Shown one piece after another: positions 10,999-21,534 of a DNA stretch of 64,000 nucleotides. This stretch comes from Sweltsa coloradensis (Eukaryota; Arthropoda; Insecta; Plecoptera; Chloroperlidae). The stretch spans positions 62,001 through 126,000 of the forward strand of contig JAMZAV010001833.1 of the NCBI GenBank assembly GCA_024449915.1. The letters are read 5' to 3'. Under the pieces are notes generated by a model. It was not told where the DNA came from. It did not search any database and worked only from the letters and a program-made list of their open reading frames with translations. Made by a program: the position numbers and the translations under genes. How positions within the stretch are numbered: position 1 is the stretch's first letter; each line of letters starts with the position of its first letter.

Positions 10999-11240
10999 TT
11001 ACAAACTCCAAAGACAAAATCTAAAGGTAGGTTTGATAGGTTTGCCGTATACGGGTAGGTTGCATGGATCGGGAGGGTTGATTGGAGGGGATTTGTATGA
11101 AGGGCCGTCGGCGGGAATCACGTGTGGCGCCACGGCTCGTTTCCGGTATGGCGTCACTGATCGTTTCCGGTATGGCGCCACTGATCGTTTCCGGTGTGGC
11201 GTCACGGCGGCTACACGATGTCTCGGCTCCACCTACAAAC
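10999..11240 (-). pseudogene. Arg/Lys-repeat coding fragment with 24-bp minisatellite
   Basis: Three and a half direct repeats of about 24 bases (TGATCGTTTCCGGTATGGCG, 11132-11210) give a minus-strand peptide with the repeated unit PYRKRSV. It lies downstream, in minus orientation, of the Gypsy protease fragment at 11457-11675 and may be part of the same decayed element. No domain is recognised. Confidence 0.3.
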
Positions 11241-11456
11241 AAAATAATTTAGTTTTTACTTTATTTAACTTACATTGCCGAGCCACCTCCAATCGACTGG
11301 AACAAACTATTTTATTACTGTATACAAATATCTAATAAAGTCCATAATTGATTCCATTTCATTTTAAGAAGGACTACCGCCAACATTATAATCCACGCAA
11401 AATTACCCTATTTTTGTAATATCTCATAAAAAGCCAGCAAAATCGTTTTTTTTAAA

Positions 11457-11700
11457 TTAGCCCAATATGGGGAATGATACCGGGTATTCAACACATGGCT
11501 CACTCACTCGTCTATCAACGACTTTTGCGTTTCCCAAGTCTAGTTGGCTAAGGCGCCCTTTTACCCGGAATGTGGGAGACCCCGATTTTCTTAGCGTTTC
11601 TGAACTTATGTTGACTGAGGCACCGATATCCAGGGTGAATGATAGACTTGTCCCATTAACCATGAAGAATAACAACCTTTACTACGTTCACTATTTGAAA
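11457..11700 (-). pseudogene. Gypsy-type aspartic protease fragment
   Basis: The minus-strand frame reads MLFFMVNGTSLSFTLDIGAS and continues VNISSETLRKSG, then NAKVVDRRVSEPCVEYPVSF. The LDIGASVNI block corresponds to the D-T/S-G-A active site of LTR-element retropepsins, with Ile replacing the usual Thr/Ser. A second fragment of the same sequence lies at 59030-59100. Confidence 0.55.
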
Positions 11701-11754
11701 ATTATTGAAATTATTTAAAATATTCGCGCTAAAAATTGACTTACAAAATTCCGT

Positions 11755-12101
11755 GGGCCATCAAATTCCAACTCGCAACCTTCTCGTGGTTTGGCCCGTG
11801 ATTAGGGGAGTTCTTCTCCCTGAAACTAATGGCGAGCTCTGGGTCATCGTCGGGGAACTTTGCCCTTCCCTTTGACTACCTCCTCGACGGCGACGACAAT
11901 GACAACACGGACGGATGATGACACAGACGGAGACGACCACGACGTGGGGGAACCCCTGCCCTCCCCATACGCTTGTGGCTGGTTCTGAATAGCACAGGCC
12001 TGTCCACCCCTTGTCCCCCCGCGTCATCCCTTATGTCCCTCCCTTCGTCTCGATTAGCCAAGTTGCATAAATATGAAACGTTAAGCAATATCCAATCAAT
12101 C
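11755..12101 (+). mobile_element. Full-length SINE family B, copy 2
   Basis: This is the best reference copy of the family: head GGGCCATCAAATTCCAACTC and CGTGGTTTGGCCCGTGATTA, body rich in GACGACGACGACAATGACA-like motifs, then the shared tail ending in AATC repeats. Perfect 12-bp target duplications ACAAAATTCCGT flank it at 11743-11754 and 12102-12113. The head is not 5S. I could not fit convincing tRNA A and B boxes, so its origin is open. Confidence 0.92.
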
Positions 12102-12327
12102 ACAAAATTCCGTAACAACTAAAAAATTGTCAAATTATATTATCTCGGGGTTTTAAATTATCTAAAACAGACTTGAATTGCCACGGCTCAGCTCTAGTCG
12201 GAGAACACTGAGAGGAGAAAAAGTACACTATAAAAATTCAGCAAAAGATAAACAAATACTACAAAGATAGGAGTTACTGTATATTAGACCAATTTAAATA
12301 ATTGGGTCAATAAATTGGAAGATAACC

Positions 12328-12505
12328 CATAGGAAGGGCGTCGCGACGTCCGAAAGTCGGTAAAAAGTCGACGTTCGCCGGGCGATTGCGGGTTGAGTTT
12401 TCCACCCACGTCGAAATGGCTCACGCGTAAATGTGCGCGAGGTCGAGACGCTTCGATCGAGGTGTTTGGCTTCCCGATCGGTCACATAGGAAGGGCGTGG
12501 CGACG
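12328..12505. repeat. Short direct repeat pair
   Basis: CATAGGAAGGGCGTCGCGAC near 12328 recurs as CATAGGAAGGGCGTGGCGAC near 12486, about 158 bases apart. The intervening GC-rich segment has no recognisable coding content. Confidence 0.45.
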
Positions 12506-12611
12506 CCCCAAAGTGCGGACATTTTCGCAATCCGTCCCAACCAAGTTACCTACTTAAAGAGTAGTCCTTATCAATGCACATTTAAGTTGCTATGGGATTA
12601 TTAGCAATTAA

Positions 12612-13612
12612 GGGAGGACACAGGTGAAAATTCCAAATTCTATGTCGTTAATGCAATGTTCATGAAAATTTGGGGATAGGTAGAAAACAACAAAACAAAT
12701 TGAAAATATACCAAACCATTTTCCAAATTTTCAACTTTTCAACCCCTAAATAACCCTAAAACCACCCTAAAAACCGTCAATGCTAGGGAAACATGTCATT
12801 TCTATACCCTTCAACATAGAAGTCTCAAATTAATTTTAAAATCTTCTATTGGCTCTGCATTACAATCTTGTGTATGGGTTTTAAGTTTTAACTTATATAT
12901 TTTGATTGGCACATCATCAAAATAAATATATAATATATGACAAATAATTATCTTACAAATTATTATCCATGGGAGTAAATATTATTAATCTAAAATTCGA
13001 TTCCACAGTTTGTAGGTAAATGTAGTATGAGCCACCATAAAAAAATCAGCTCATTTGGTCAAATGGTTTAGGAAATATTTGTTTCCCAAATATGTAATGC
13101 GTAGTTTAAAAAGATCGGAGATAATGAACAATGAACGAAATTACAATAACATATTATATGTACTATTTATATTAAACTAATTAATAATAATAAATATATT
13201 TTATAAAAAATGTATATAAATATAATATGTTACATTTATTATAATATAATATGTATAAAAAACTACGTTAAACCGTAAATAAATATATATATATATGTAA
13301 TTATACAAAAATTACAATATATATATATATATAGTGAGTGACTCGTGATCATGCCAGATGCGATTCTGGCGAAACGTCGAGTGCCAGGCGACAGACAAAG
13401 GTCTGTAGCAGCAAACTCAAACAAGCGGCGGAATGTCCCGGAAGACAATTACAACATATATATATATATATTATACACGTTTAAAAAAACTACTAAATTA
13501 AAAAAGCTTAATTTTTTTTTTTTACTTATTAGAATTATATAAAGCATAAAACACATTTTTTATTTTACGTTACTATTTCGTTTATTTACGCCTTTTTCAC
13601 CTGTGTCCTCCC
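12612..13612. mobile_element. TTAA-flanked inverted-repeat element (1 kb MITE-like)
   Basis: Perfect 19-bp terminal inverted repeats GGGAGGACACAGGTGAAAA lie at 12612-12630 and, reversed, 13594-13612. They are immediately flanked by TTAA on both sides (12608-12611 and 13613-13616). TTAA duplication is typical of piggyBac and Kolobok transposons. The interior is very AT-rich with TA microsatellites and encodes no transposase, so the element is non-autonomous. Confidence 0.85.
13341..13382 (+). ncRNA. Hammerhead-ribozyme-like sequence (degenerate)
   Basis: The order is: ACTC (13341-13344), core-like GTGATCA (13345-13351), a 6-bp hairpin GCCAGA/TCTGGC (13353-13358 and 13365-13370), GAAA (13371-13374) continuing into ACGTC (13374-13378), then GAGT (13379-13382) complementary to ACTC. 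This matches the strand order of a type I hammerhead with the minimal ACGU stem III known from Penelope-like elements and retrozymes. The core differs from CTGATGA at positions 3 and 8, where G and C replace C and G, so the 3-8 pair is kept. One extra T precedes stem II. TA repeats flank it on both sides. Confidence 0.4.
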
Positions 13613-13616
13613 TTAA

Positions 13617-14329
13617 GGAACAGATTGGATTTAAAATGGATAAAAACAATAGATTAATAAACCTTCGAAAGAAAGTATATTAAGGTTAAAACACAAATAG
13701 CACACAAATTATGGTATGACCTATTCTCCAAGCACTGATCAGTGATTTCTAATAATTAAGTACCCCTATGGTATTATTAGGCTCATTACAAATGCCTGAA
13801 TGAATTATAAAAATACTCTACAAAATAACATGTGAATAGATACTCATTGGTTAGATGTGCAATTTCGCTTAGGGATCAGAACCCTCGCTGTACGGTTACA
13901 AGGTCCATGGCTCGACGTTTGCGTAATTGGTCTCCAGTCTTCACGTGTAGTTACTGGAAGCGTAGCGTTCACTATGCGCAGTATTTTCCGATGCTTGTCT
14001 TCCTCGCGATGCGCGTACGTAACACGTGCGCCCTCGATCCACGGTCGTATCAGCCTAACTTCAGACGGTCAGTTCAAGGTCGCGTCGCAATGCGATGACG
14101 TGTCGGGTTTATTCACATCAATGTTCAAAGGATATCTCGGCTTGTGGTTGAGATCCGATCTCCAGAGTAAATACACGGGTTCGCGGCAATATTGGGTCAA
14201 CAGTTCTCAATTAAAGGATATTCTCACTCTTGTCCAGGAGCGCGGAGGGATATCGTGGTGACAACCGTGTACCAATATGGCGTCGTCTGGTAAATTTCAT
14301 GACAGCTAATAATGGCAGCTAAATCCAAG
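13617..14329. other. No recognised gene; open frame 13857-14261
   Basis: A plus-strand open frame (about 13857-14261) ends with MFKGYLGLWLRSDLQSKYTG and YWVNSSQLKDILTLVQERGG. I do not recognise a family. It may be a decayed exon. Confidence 0.25.
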
Positions 14330-14885
14330 AACTTAGAGCTCAAGAAAATGTGTTTATTCAAGAAGCAAGGAAAAGGTACAGAGTATCTGCTGCCCCGGTA
14401 TTTAGTAAATCCTTTGCTGAATCTCTCAAGAGCAAGCCATCAGGTTCGACATTTTGTTCAGAGTGCAATGGAGTCCAAAGAACAGGGAATCACGGAAGAA
14501 GCTAAAAAGGTTGCGATACAAGTACAAAGTAAAGAAACGATCATCGAAACCAATTCAGTATTGAATGAGCTCCGTGATACTATAAAGAGTCTCAAAGAGA
14601 AAATAGACCGCCAACAACTTTTGGACAAACAAGTAAAACGTATTCAATAACAGAACGTCATGATAAAAGAACTTGTATCAAAGCTAGACCGTACTTCTTC
14701 AGAACAGAAAAAGGGCAGGAAAAGTAAAGATAATACTAAAGGAATTCCAATAGATAAAGTGTTGGACATTTGCTCAACAAGCTTCACAGAAAGAAAAGAA
14801 TTCACGCAATAAACTAAATAGAAACACAAAAGTACAGAGTGAAAGAGATAAACCACACAAGGGTATCGGATTAAAGAAGGTTCAC
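14330..14885 (+). pseudogene. Older, truncated copy of the I/Nimb-like LINE ORF1
   Basis: This is a diverged copy of the ORF1 segment at about 16588-17120. The same landmarks occur in order: AAGAAAATGTGTTTATTCA, the FSKSFAESLKSKPSG coding region, NSVLNELRDTIKSLKEKIDR (coiled coil), and the Lys-rich tail. Stops and indels interrupt it. It abuts the 5' end of the younger LINE; a matching ORF1 block (GAGGACGGAAGCGGTTTCC) appears just after that LINE's 3' end at 21479. This suggests the younger copy jumped into an older one. Confidence 0.7.
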
Positions 14886-15273
14886 ACATCCTTCATCATC
14901 TTTATTTTCTGCTTTCACTATTTTCTTCTCCATACTTGCCGGCATTCTCTGCAACAACCACTCCGCCGTTCCCACCCAGGCCTTCCCCATCCCAGCCAAC
15001 ATCCTCACACCTTCCCATTATCTCCAGTGTCTGCTAACTGATGACGACCTGGTACGAGTAAGGTAATGACTTTGTCAATTAATGGCTATGACAGCATTGG
15101 GCCTGTCTGCAGGTTGCGTCGGTTGTATGCCCACCGCACGCGGAGCGTCCGTTAGGCTTCAGGTCGTCTCTCGTGCGGTGTTAGAAGATCGATTGCGCCT
15201 GTAGGCATCCGGACGTGAAATTGGCACTTTCCTACACGCCGCTTGATGCAAAGGAAGTCTTTAAGGCTCCACC

Positions 15274-15703
15274 CATAGATATTGAACCCCTATTGTAGGC
15301 TAGATTAGCAGTCTCATATACCTCCGCACAGGCGCGAGCGTAACAAATTGAAGAGTCAATCGGCCCATTTCAAGATGGCGATTTGGCGTTTTAATTGATG
15401 CTTTTTTATTGCAATAAAGTATTTTACGGGATTGTTTGATATGGTTTTAGCTTGTGCAGCATGGTATTGAACAAACAGAAACAATACGAAGTTATTGCAT
15501 AAGGGAATTTAGTAATCATTTAGTTTTAAAGGCTGGAATGCTTACCTGTCAACCTAACGGCAATCTTGAGAACTATTTGTGCTACAAATCGCTCCCATTT
15601 GATTAACATGTAAACTGGAATTTCAAGTTGGCTTCTAATTGTCACGGAAGTGGACCACCCACCGACTGCTAATCTAGCCTACAATAGGGGTTCAATATCT
15701 ATG
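15274..15703. mobile_element. hAT-type MITE with perfect TIRs
   Basis: A 430-bp element with perfect 40-bp terminal inverted repeats starting CATAGATATTGAACCCC (15274-15313 and 15664-15703). It is flanked by perfect 8-bp duplications GCTCCACC (15266-15273 and 15704-15711). The 8-bp duplication is the hAT signature. No coding capacity. It sits in the LINE 5' leader, and its identical arms imply a recent insertion. Confidence 0.93.
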
Positions 15704-15828
15704 GCTCCACCACATGGGTTACCCCATGGGGTGGACCCTTGAGTTTACAAGGCCCTATGTGGTAGAACCAACGTGGGTTAGTTGAGTCCTATTCCGAGCA
15801 CTTGTTGTGGGTTGTCCCCAAATTAATC

Positions 15829-17277
15829 ATGGTTAAAAGAAGCCGTTTTGATTTAGAAAATGATTACGTATCGAAACAGACAGTTAGGACTTCAGGGCCC
15901 CACCTTAAATTCCTAATTGTAAAAAGATCTGACTTAAACGAAAGTTTTGAAAAAGTATCGCCTTTCTACATTCGAAAAGGGAAAGAAGGAATTTCCTCCT
16001 CCGTGAAGTGTGTTAGAAAACTCCGTAACGGCACACTAATGATAGAATCAGATTCAGAGAAGCAGTCAAATGATTTACTAAAAGCGACTCGATTGGGAGA
16101 CTTGCCTGTTACAGTGGAGGAACAAACCACTCTAAATACGTCGAAGGGAGTAATTAAGTCTTTTGACTTAATTTACTGCAAAACTGATGAGATCAAAGCC
16201 GAACTCTCCTCACAAGGCGTCATTGATGTATACCACGTCCAAAGCAAACGTTCCACATCCGATGAAGAAACTGAAAAGGCAAAACCAACACCAATATTTA
16301 TTCTTACTTTTAACAACCCAGTTCCTCCTAAGTTCATCTATGTTGGGTACCATAAAGCGAACGTGAGACCCTACATTCTGAAGCCTTTGCGTTGTTTCCG
16401 CTGCCAGAGGTTTGGACATTCTCAAAAATTCTGCAAATCCAAACAACTCTGTGCAGTATGCTCCCGAGAAGCCCATGAGTCTGAGCAGTGTCCGTTTGAG
16501 CCCTCGTGCATTAACTGCAAAGGCCCACACCCTGCGTCATCGGTCAAATGTCCAAAATATGTAGAGGAGAGAGGCATCCAAGAACTCAGAGCACAAGAAA
16601 ATGTGTTCATTCAGGAAGCAAGGAAAAGGTACCGAGAATCTGCTGCCCCGGTATTTAGTAAATCTTTTGCTGAATCTCTCAAGAGCAAGCCATCAGGTTC
16701 AACATTTGTTCAGAGTGCAATGGTGTCCAAAGAACAGAGAAGCACGGTGGAAACTAAAAAGGTGGTGATACAAGAAACATGTAAAGAATCGAACATCCAA
16801 ACCAATCCAGTGTTGAATGAGCTCCTTGAAACCATAAAGAGCCTCAAAGAGACGATAGACCGCCAACAACAACTCTTGGACAGGCAAGAAAAACGTATTC
16901 ACCAACAGAGCATAACGATAAAAGAACTTGTATTAAAGCTAGACCGAACTCCTTCCGAACCTAAAAAGGGCAAGAAAGGCAAAGATAAAAGTAAAGGAAT
17001 CTCAATAGATAAAGTGTTAGACATCGCTCAACAAGCTTCACAAAAACCAAAGAATTCACGCAACACAACACACAACACAACACTACTGAGTGAAAGAGAT
17101 AAACTACACAAGAAAAATGGATCCAAAAAAGTTCAAAAAGAAAGTGATGAGGACGGAAGCGGTTTTCAGTCCGATTCTTCCGATAGTGAAGTAGACATGG
17201 TGGAGGTGGACTTGAAGTCCGCTCCAGCTTCTACCTCTAGGGTACACGAATTTTTAAATAAACCAAGTCAAAAGTAA
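15829..17277 (+). CDS. LINE ORF1 (gag-like nucleic-acid-binding protein)
   Basis: The ATG at 15829 (context AATCATGGTT) opens an intact 482-residue frame. An N-terminal RNA-recognition-like region is followed by three zinc knuckles from about residue 189: CFRCQRFGHSQKFC, CAVCSREAHESEQC and CINCKGPHPASSVKC. Next come a predicted coiled coil (LNELLETIKSLKETIDRQQQ, about residues 330-375), a Lys-rich stretch and an acidic Ser-rich tail. Such proteins coat LINE RNA and assist target-primed reverse transcription. An upstream in-frame TTG at 15802 is unlikely to be the start. It is the only uninterrupted long frame of the element. Confidence 0.9.
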   Translation: MVKRSRFDLENDYVSKQTVRTSGPHLKFLIVKRSDLNESFEKVSPFYIRKGKEGISSSVKCVRKLRNGTLMIESDSEKQSNDLLKATRLGDLPVTVEEQTTLNTSKGVIKSFDLIYCKTDEIKAELSSQGVIDVYHVQSKRSTSDEETEKAKPTPIFILTFNNPVPPKFIYVGYHKANVRPYILKPLRCFRCQRFGHSQKFCKSKQLCAVCSREAHESEQCPFEPSCINCKGPHPASSVKCPKYVEERGIQELRAQENVFIQEARKRYRESAAPVFSKSFAESLKSKPSGSTFVQSAMVSKEQRSTVETKKVVIQETCKESNIQTNPVLNELLETIKSLKETIDRQQQLLDRQEKRIHQQSITIKELVLKLDRTPSEPKKGKKGKDKSKGISIDKVLDIAQQASQKPKNSRNTTHNTTLLSERDKLHKKNGSKKVQKESDEDGSGFQSDSSDSEVDMVEVDLKSAPASTSRVHEFLNKPSQK

Positions 17278-17308
17278 TTTTAATAGAAAAGTTGTAAAAG
17301 TTTTTATA

Positions 17309-20300
17309 ATGGACGTTTTAATTCAATGGAACGTAAGAGGGTACTTCACCCGTTCTGAAGAATTAAAACTTTTAGTCTCAAAACACAGCCCAGCCATTTT
17401 AGGTCTGCAAGAAACCCATTTTAAATGTACAGACAATCCTAAATTACTCTTTTTACAGAAACAATGACACCTCAGGAGATCGAGCCAAAGGAGGAGTAGC
17501 TACTATCGTACACGATAGTGTATACTCAGAATTATTACCGCTCACAACACCTCTGCAGGCAGTTGCTGTCAGAGTTGCTCTTCCTAGTCTAGTCACACTA
17601 TGCAATCTGTACCTGCCTCCCCAAGCTGTGATAACCAAAAAACTAGTCAATAACCTTTTACAACAATTACCACGCCCATTCATTTTACTCGGAGATTTCA
17701 ATGCTCACAATATTTTATGGGGTAACGCCTCATCTAACCCTCGGGGAGTTTTAATCGAAGAAATTTTAATGACTCTAAACCTAATCCTTCTTAACAACAA
17801 GGATCCAACACATTTTAGCACTGCCAATGGTTCCTACTCAGCTATAGACCTTACTATATGCTCTCCTTCCCTCTTACTTGATATTGAGTGGGGTGTCCTG
17901 CCAGATTTAAGTGGAAGCGACCACTTCCCTATCCTGGTTAAGATCACTTACCAGGGAGAACCAAGACAAAGGTCACCTAAGTGGGACATCAAGAGGGCTG
18001 ACTGGCCAGCATTTGAGAAACTAGCCGTGTTCAGTAAAAACAAATATGATGACATTCAAGACGAACTAAATTATATTACTAATACAATTATCTCCGCTGC
18101 CAAATCCACAATCCCGCAAACATCCATACACCCTAGACGCTTACCAGTTCCTTGGTGGAACGCCGAGTGCAAGGAAGCCATAAAAAAACGGCGTAAAGCT
18201 CTGAAAGTTTTTAATTAATTTCCAACACAAGTCAACCTAGGGTCTTTTAGAAAACTTAGGGCCAAAGCAAGATCTATAATCCGTGTATCTCGGAAACGTT
18301 CTTGGGAAGAATACGTCTCGTCCATTACGTGTCGAACTCCCATGACAAAAGTTTGGGACAAAATCAAAAGGATATCTGGTAGGAATACATTTTTTAGTCC
18401 CTCCGGCATTCTTGATGATAATGTTTTAAAGACATCTCAATTAGACATTGCCGATTCCTTTGGCAAACACTATGCTAACGTCTCCAGCTCCAAGCACTAC
18501 TCCCCACAATTCCTAAAGAACAAAGCCCGTGAAGAATCATACCCATTACATTTCAATGTGCCAAACAACGAAACATACAACCAGCCCTTTACCCAATGGG
18601 AATTCATAACCGCAGTAACTGGCCTAAAGAACTCTGCCCCTGGTCCTGATGACGTTCACAACGAGATGATCAAACGCCTATCCCCCAAATCTCAACAATT
18701 CATTCTCAACGCCCTAAACCGCACCTGGCTAGAAGAAGCATTTCCTAACTCCTGGAGGGAAGCCATAGCAATCCCTATACTGAAACCAGGAAAAGACAAA
18801 GACCAACTTGTAAACTATCGACCAATTTCACTCACGAGCTGCCTGTGTAAAATAAAATCAATAAAAAAAATCAATAAAAGATTAATGTGGATTTTGGAGA
18901 GCCGCAAGCTGATTGTCCCAGAACAATCTGGCTTTCGACAAGGACGATCGGTTCATGATCACCTTGTCAGGTACGAGATGCATTTTTAACTAAACAACAC
19001 GTAGTGGCCATTTTCTTTGATTTGGAAAAGGCTTATGATACGGCATGGAGATATGGCATTTTAAAAACTTTACATACCTGGGGCTTTAAAGGCCACCTGC
19101 CAATTTTTATTTCAAACTTTTTATCTGAAAGAATTTTTATTTAGAGTTCGAATTGGAAATATTTTATCTAGACCTTTTTATCAAGAGAACAGAGTTCCAC
19201 AAGGATCAGTTTTAAGTGTTGTATGTTTTGCTATATCTATCAACAGTATTACCTCACATATAAAAAAGCCAGTCGAATCATCACTTTTTGTTTTTTTGCT
19301 GCGGCACATCTTGTCCGGTCGTGGTTGTCTGCACTTCTTCGCTATTGTCCGGCACCAGAAAATTACAATAAAGTTTATGGTGCTCGAGATCGGTAGGTTT
19401 GCTGTACTCCATAAAGCAGCCGACACACGTAAACACAGCCTCTGAAATAAGTCAAAGTCAATAATTATGTACAGTGATCAAGTGGCATATCAAATTTATC
19501 TGTGTGCTAATAAAATCAATGCAATGACATTAAATAAGAATAAAATAAGATTAAAAAGGAAAATATTTACACACTCTCTTTAGCTACACTCTCACATAGC
19601 TCAACTTACCAAGCAATTCGTCTTGCTCTGTCGCTGAATTGTTATCTGGAAAATCTTCAGGTGTTGTAAAAACCTCTATAGATTCCTCTTTAATTGTCCA
19701 CTCATATTCTTCTTCGATGGGTTACTTCCGAGCTTCGTATTTGAGTTCGATTGAACGTCAACTACAACTAAACATAAAGCGCCTTGAAAGATGGTCAGCT
19801 GAATCTGGATATAAATTCTCAATCACTAAAACCACATGTGTGCTATTAAGCCTTCGGCGTGGATTATTCCTTAATCCCGACCTGCACATGGGAAGCCATG
19901 CCTTACCATTTGCCGAAATTGCACGATTTTTGGGAATGTTATTTGATAAAAAGTTATCGTGGAAGCCCCATATCCAGCAGCTACGAACCAAGTGATTAAA
20001 AGCTTTAAATATTCTACGAGTGCTAAGCAATACTAATTGGGGAGCTGATCGTACTACCTTGTTACATCTATATCGCTCCCTCATCCGCTCCAAGTTAGAT
20101 TTTGCCAGTTATATTTATGATTCGGCTAGGCCTTCTTATATTAAGACTTTGGATACAGTTCACCACACCGGTATAAGACTATCCACAGGAGCTTTTCGTA
20201 CGAGCCCTATTCCCAGTCTTCTATGTGAGTCTGCAGAACCATCTTTGTCCTCTAGAAGAAAGTACCTAATGCTTAATTATATTGCCTCATTAAAAGGTTC

Positions 20301-21398
20301 CCCTACAAACCCAGCCTATAAAGCAGTTTTTTGACCCTCCATTTCAAAATCGGTATGAAGTTCACATGAAGGCCTCAAGACCAGTGGGCATCCGCTCCCT
20401 GGAATTACTGCAAGCCTTACACATAACACTTCCCCTTGTTTTCTACAAATCAAATGGGGCAATCCCACCTTGGTCACTTAATAAACCATGTTGCATAACA
20501 CAGCTGACAAAATATAAAAAGGCAACCACATCAAACACACAATATCAAGCACTTTTCAACGAAATCCGATACAACTACAAAGATTTCATAAATATTTTTA
20601 CAGACGGTTCCAAAACTAACAATACAGTTGGCTCTGCCTTTACAACGGAGAGCAACAACTTCAGTTTTAAACTCCATTCCATATACAGCGTCTACAATGC
20701 AGAACTGTTTGTAATTCTACAAAGCCTCCTGTTGGCCCTTGATAACAAAGACTCCAAATTCTTAGTGTGCACGGATTCTTTAAGTTCCCTAGAGGCTATT
20801 TGCCAAATTTACACTACACACCCATTAGTTAGTAAAATACACCTTATACTGTCCAAACTATGTGCAAAACAAAAATCAATAGTTTTTTTGTTGGGTGCCA
20901 GGCCATTCTGGTATTTTAGGAAATGATCTCGCCGACCAAAGTGCCAAAGAAGCTTGTAACAAAGAACAAATTGATTGCCAATTAGTCGTAACGCCTGATC
21001 TTAAAGCATTATTTAAACTTAATTTTAAAGAAAAGTGGTGCGAAGAATGGCATATCATGCAAAATAATAAGCTTCGCGAAATAAAAGGCGATGTAACACC
21101 TTGGATCTCTTCAAGGCGCTCTTCTCGACGCGAAGAGGTTGTTCTGACCCGTCTACGCATTGGACACACACATCTCACTCAAGGATACCTTTTAAAAGGT
21201 GAAGACCCACCACCCTGTGAGCAGTGTGGTGAGATTTTAACTGTTAAGCACATTTTAGTAGAATGTCCTCAACACATGGACGAGAGGAATGATTTTAAAC
21301 TAAAACCTAATTTAAAAGAAATTTTATCTGATGAATCTAAGAACTTAACCAATGTTTTTAAATACCTGAAATCAACACAGCTGTACAATATGATTTAA
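17309..21398 (+). pseudogene. LINE ORF2: endonuclease, reverse transcriptase, RNase H
   Basis: APE-type endonuclease: IQWNVRGYFT, LGLQETHFK, LLGDFNAHN, SGSDHFP. RT: PGPDDVHNEM, LKPGKDKDQLVNYRPISLTS, FFDLEKAYDTAW, RVPQGSVLS. Thumb and RNase H: NIFTDGSKTNN, NAELFVILQS, VCTDSLSSLEA, PGHSGILGNDLADQSAKEA. C-terminal zinc-like block: CEQCGEILTVKHILVEC. Disruptions are a frameshift near 17460, TAA at 18216, frameshifts near 18850, 18970, 20335 and 20890, TGA near 19996, and a 440-base insertion near 19287 at the catalytic YxDD position. The RT is therefore inactive. Confidence 0.92.
19287..19728 (-). pseudogene. Inserted fragment of a spliced C2HC zinc-finger gene
   Basis: Inside the LINE RT, the minus strand shows two coding pieces joined by proper splice sites. 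Exon piece 1 (about 19728-19610) reads EEEYEWTIKEESIEVFTTPE and ends at a GTAAG donor. Exon piece 2 (19441-19287) follows TTATTTCAG and reads in phase EAVFTCVGCFMEYSKPTDLE, then HHKLYCNFLVPDN. The spacing C-x2-C ... H-x4-C suggests a C2HC zinc finger. Both pieces stop at the LINE junctions, so this is a captured or repair-inserted genomic fragment, not a whole gene. The intron is 168 bases. Confidence 0.6.
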
Positions 21399-21427
21399 AA
21401 ATACCATGCCATTATATAATAGAATAC

Positions 21428-21475
21428 GGGCACTGATAACCTTAGTGTTGTGTGCCCTTAAACCCTAATAACTAA
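21428..21475 (+). promoter_or_regulatory. LINE 3' hairpin and repeat tail
   Basis: GGGCACTGATAACC ... GTGTGCCC forms a 6-bp outer stem (21428-21433 with 21452-21457). It is followed by AAACCC and a short AACT-like tail. The same module ends elements at 24885-24945, 28291-28349 and 57747-57800. By analogy with other LINEs it is probably the recognition structure for the element's RT. Confidence 0.7.
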
Positions 21476-21534
21476 AGTGAAGAGGACGGAAGCGGTTTCC
21501 AACAGACAACATGGACATTTGTTTCAAAATGACA

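Larger units (their letters stand above)
14886..21475 (+). mobile_element. Near-full-length I/Nimb-like LINE
   Basis: Order: 5' leader (14886-15828, interrupted by a hAT MITE), ORF1 (gag-like), a 31-base gap, ORF2 (endonuclease, RT, RNase H), then a 3' UTR with hairpin GGGCAC ... GTGCCC (21428-21457) and an AACT-like tail. RNase H plus a three-knuckle ORF1 places it in the I/Nimb group. ORF1 is intact, while ORF2 carries several breaks. Leader sequence 14886-15030 recurs at 24640-24790. The exact 5' border is inferred from that similarity. Confidence 0.85.

Noticed and set aside
11755..11860. tRNA gene or tRNA-derived head in SINE B
   Set aside because: I could not place convincing A and B boxes or a cloverleaf, so the head is left unassigned.
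16210..16530. Minus-strand frame opposite LINE ORF1
   Set aside because: Shadow of the intact ORF1 on the plus strand.
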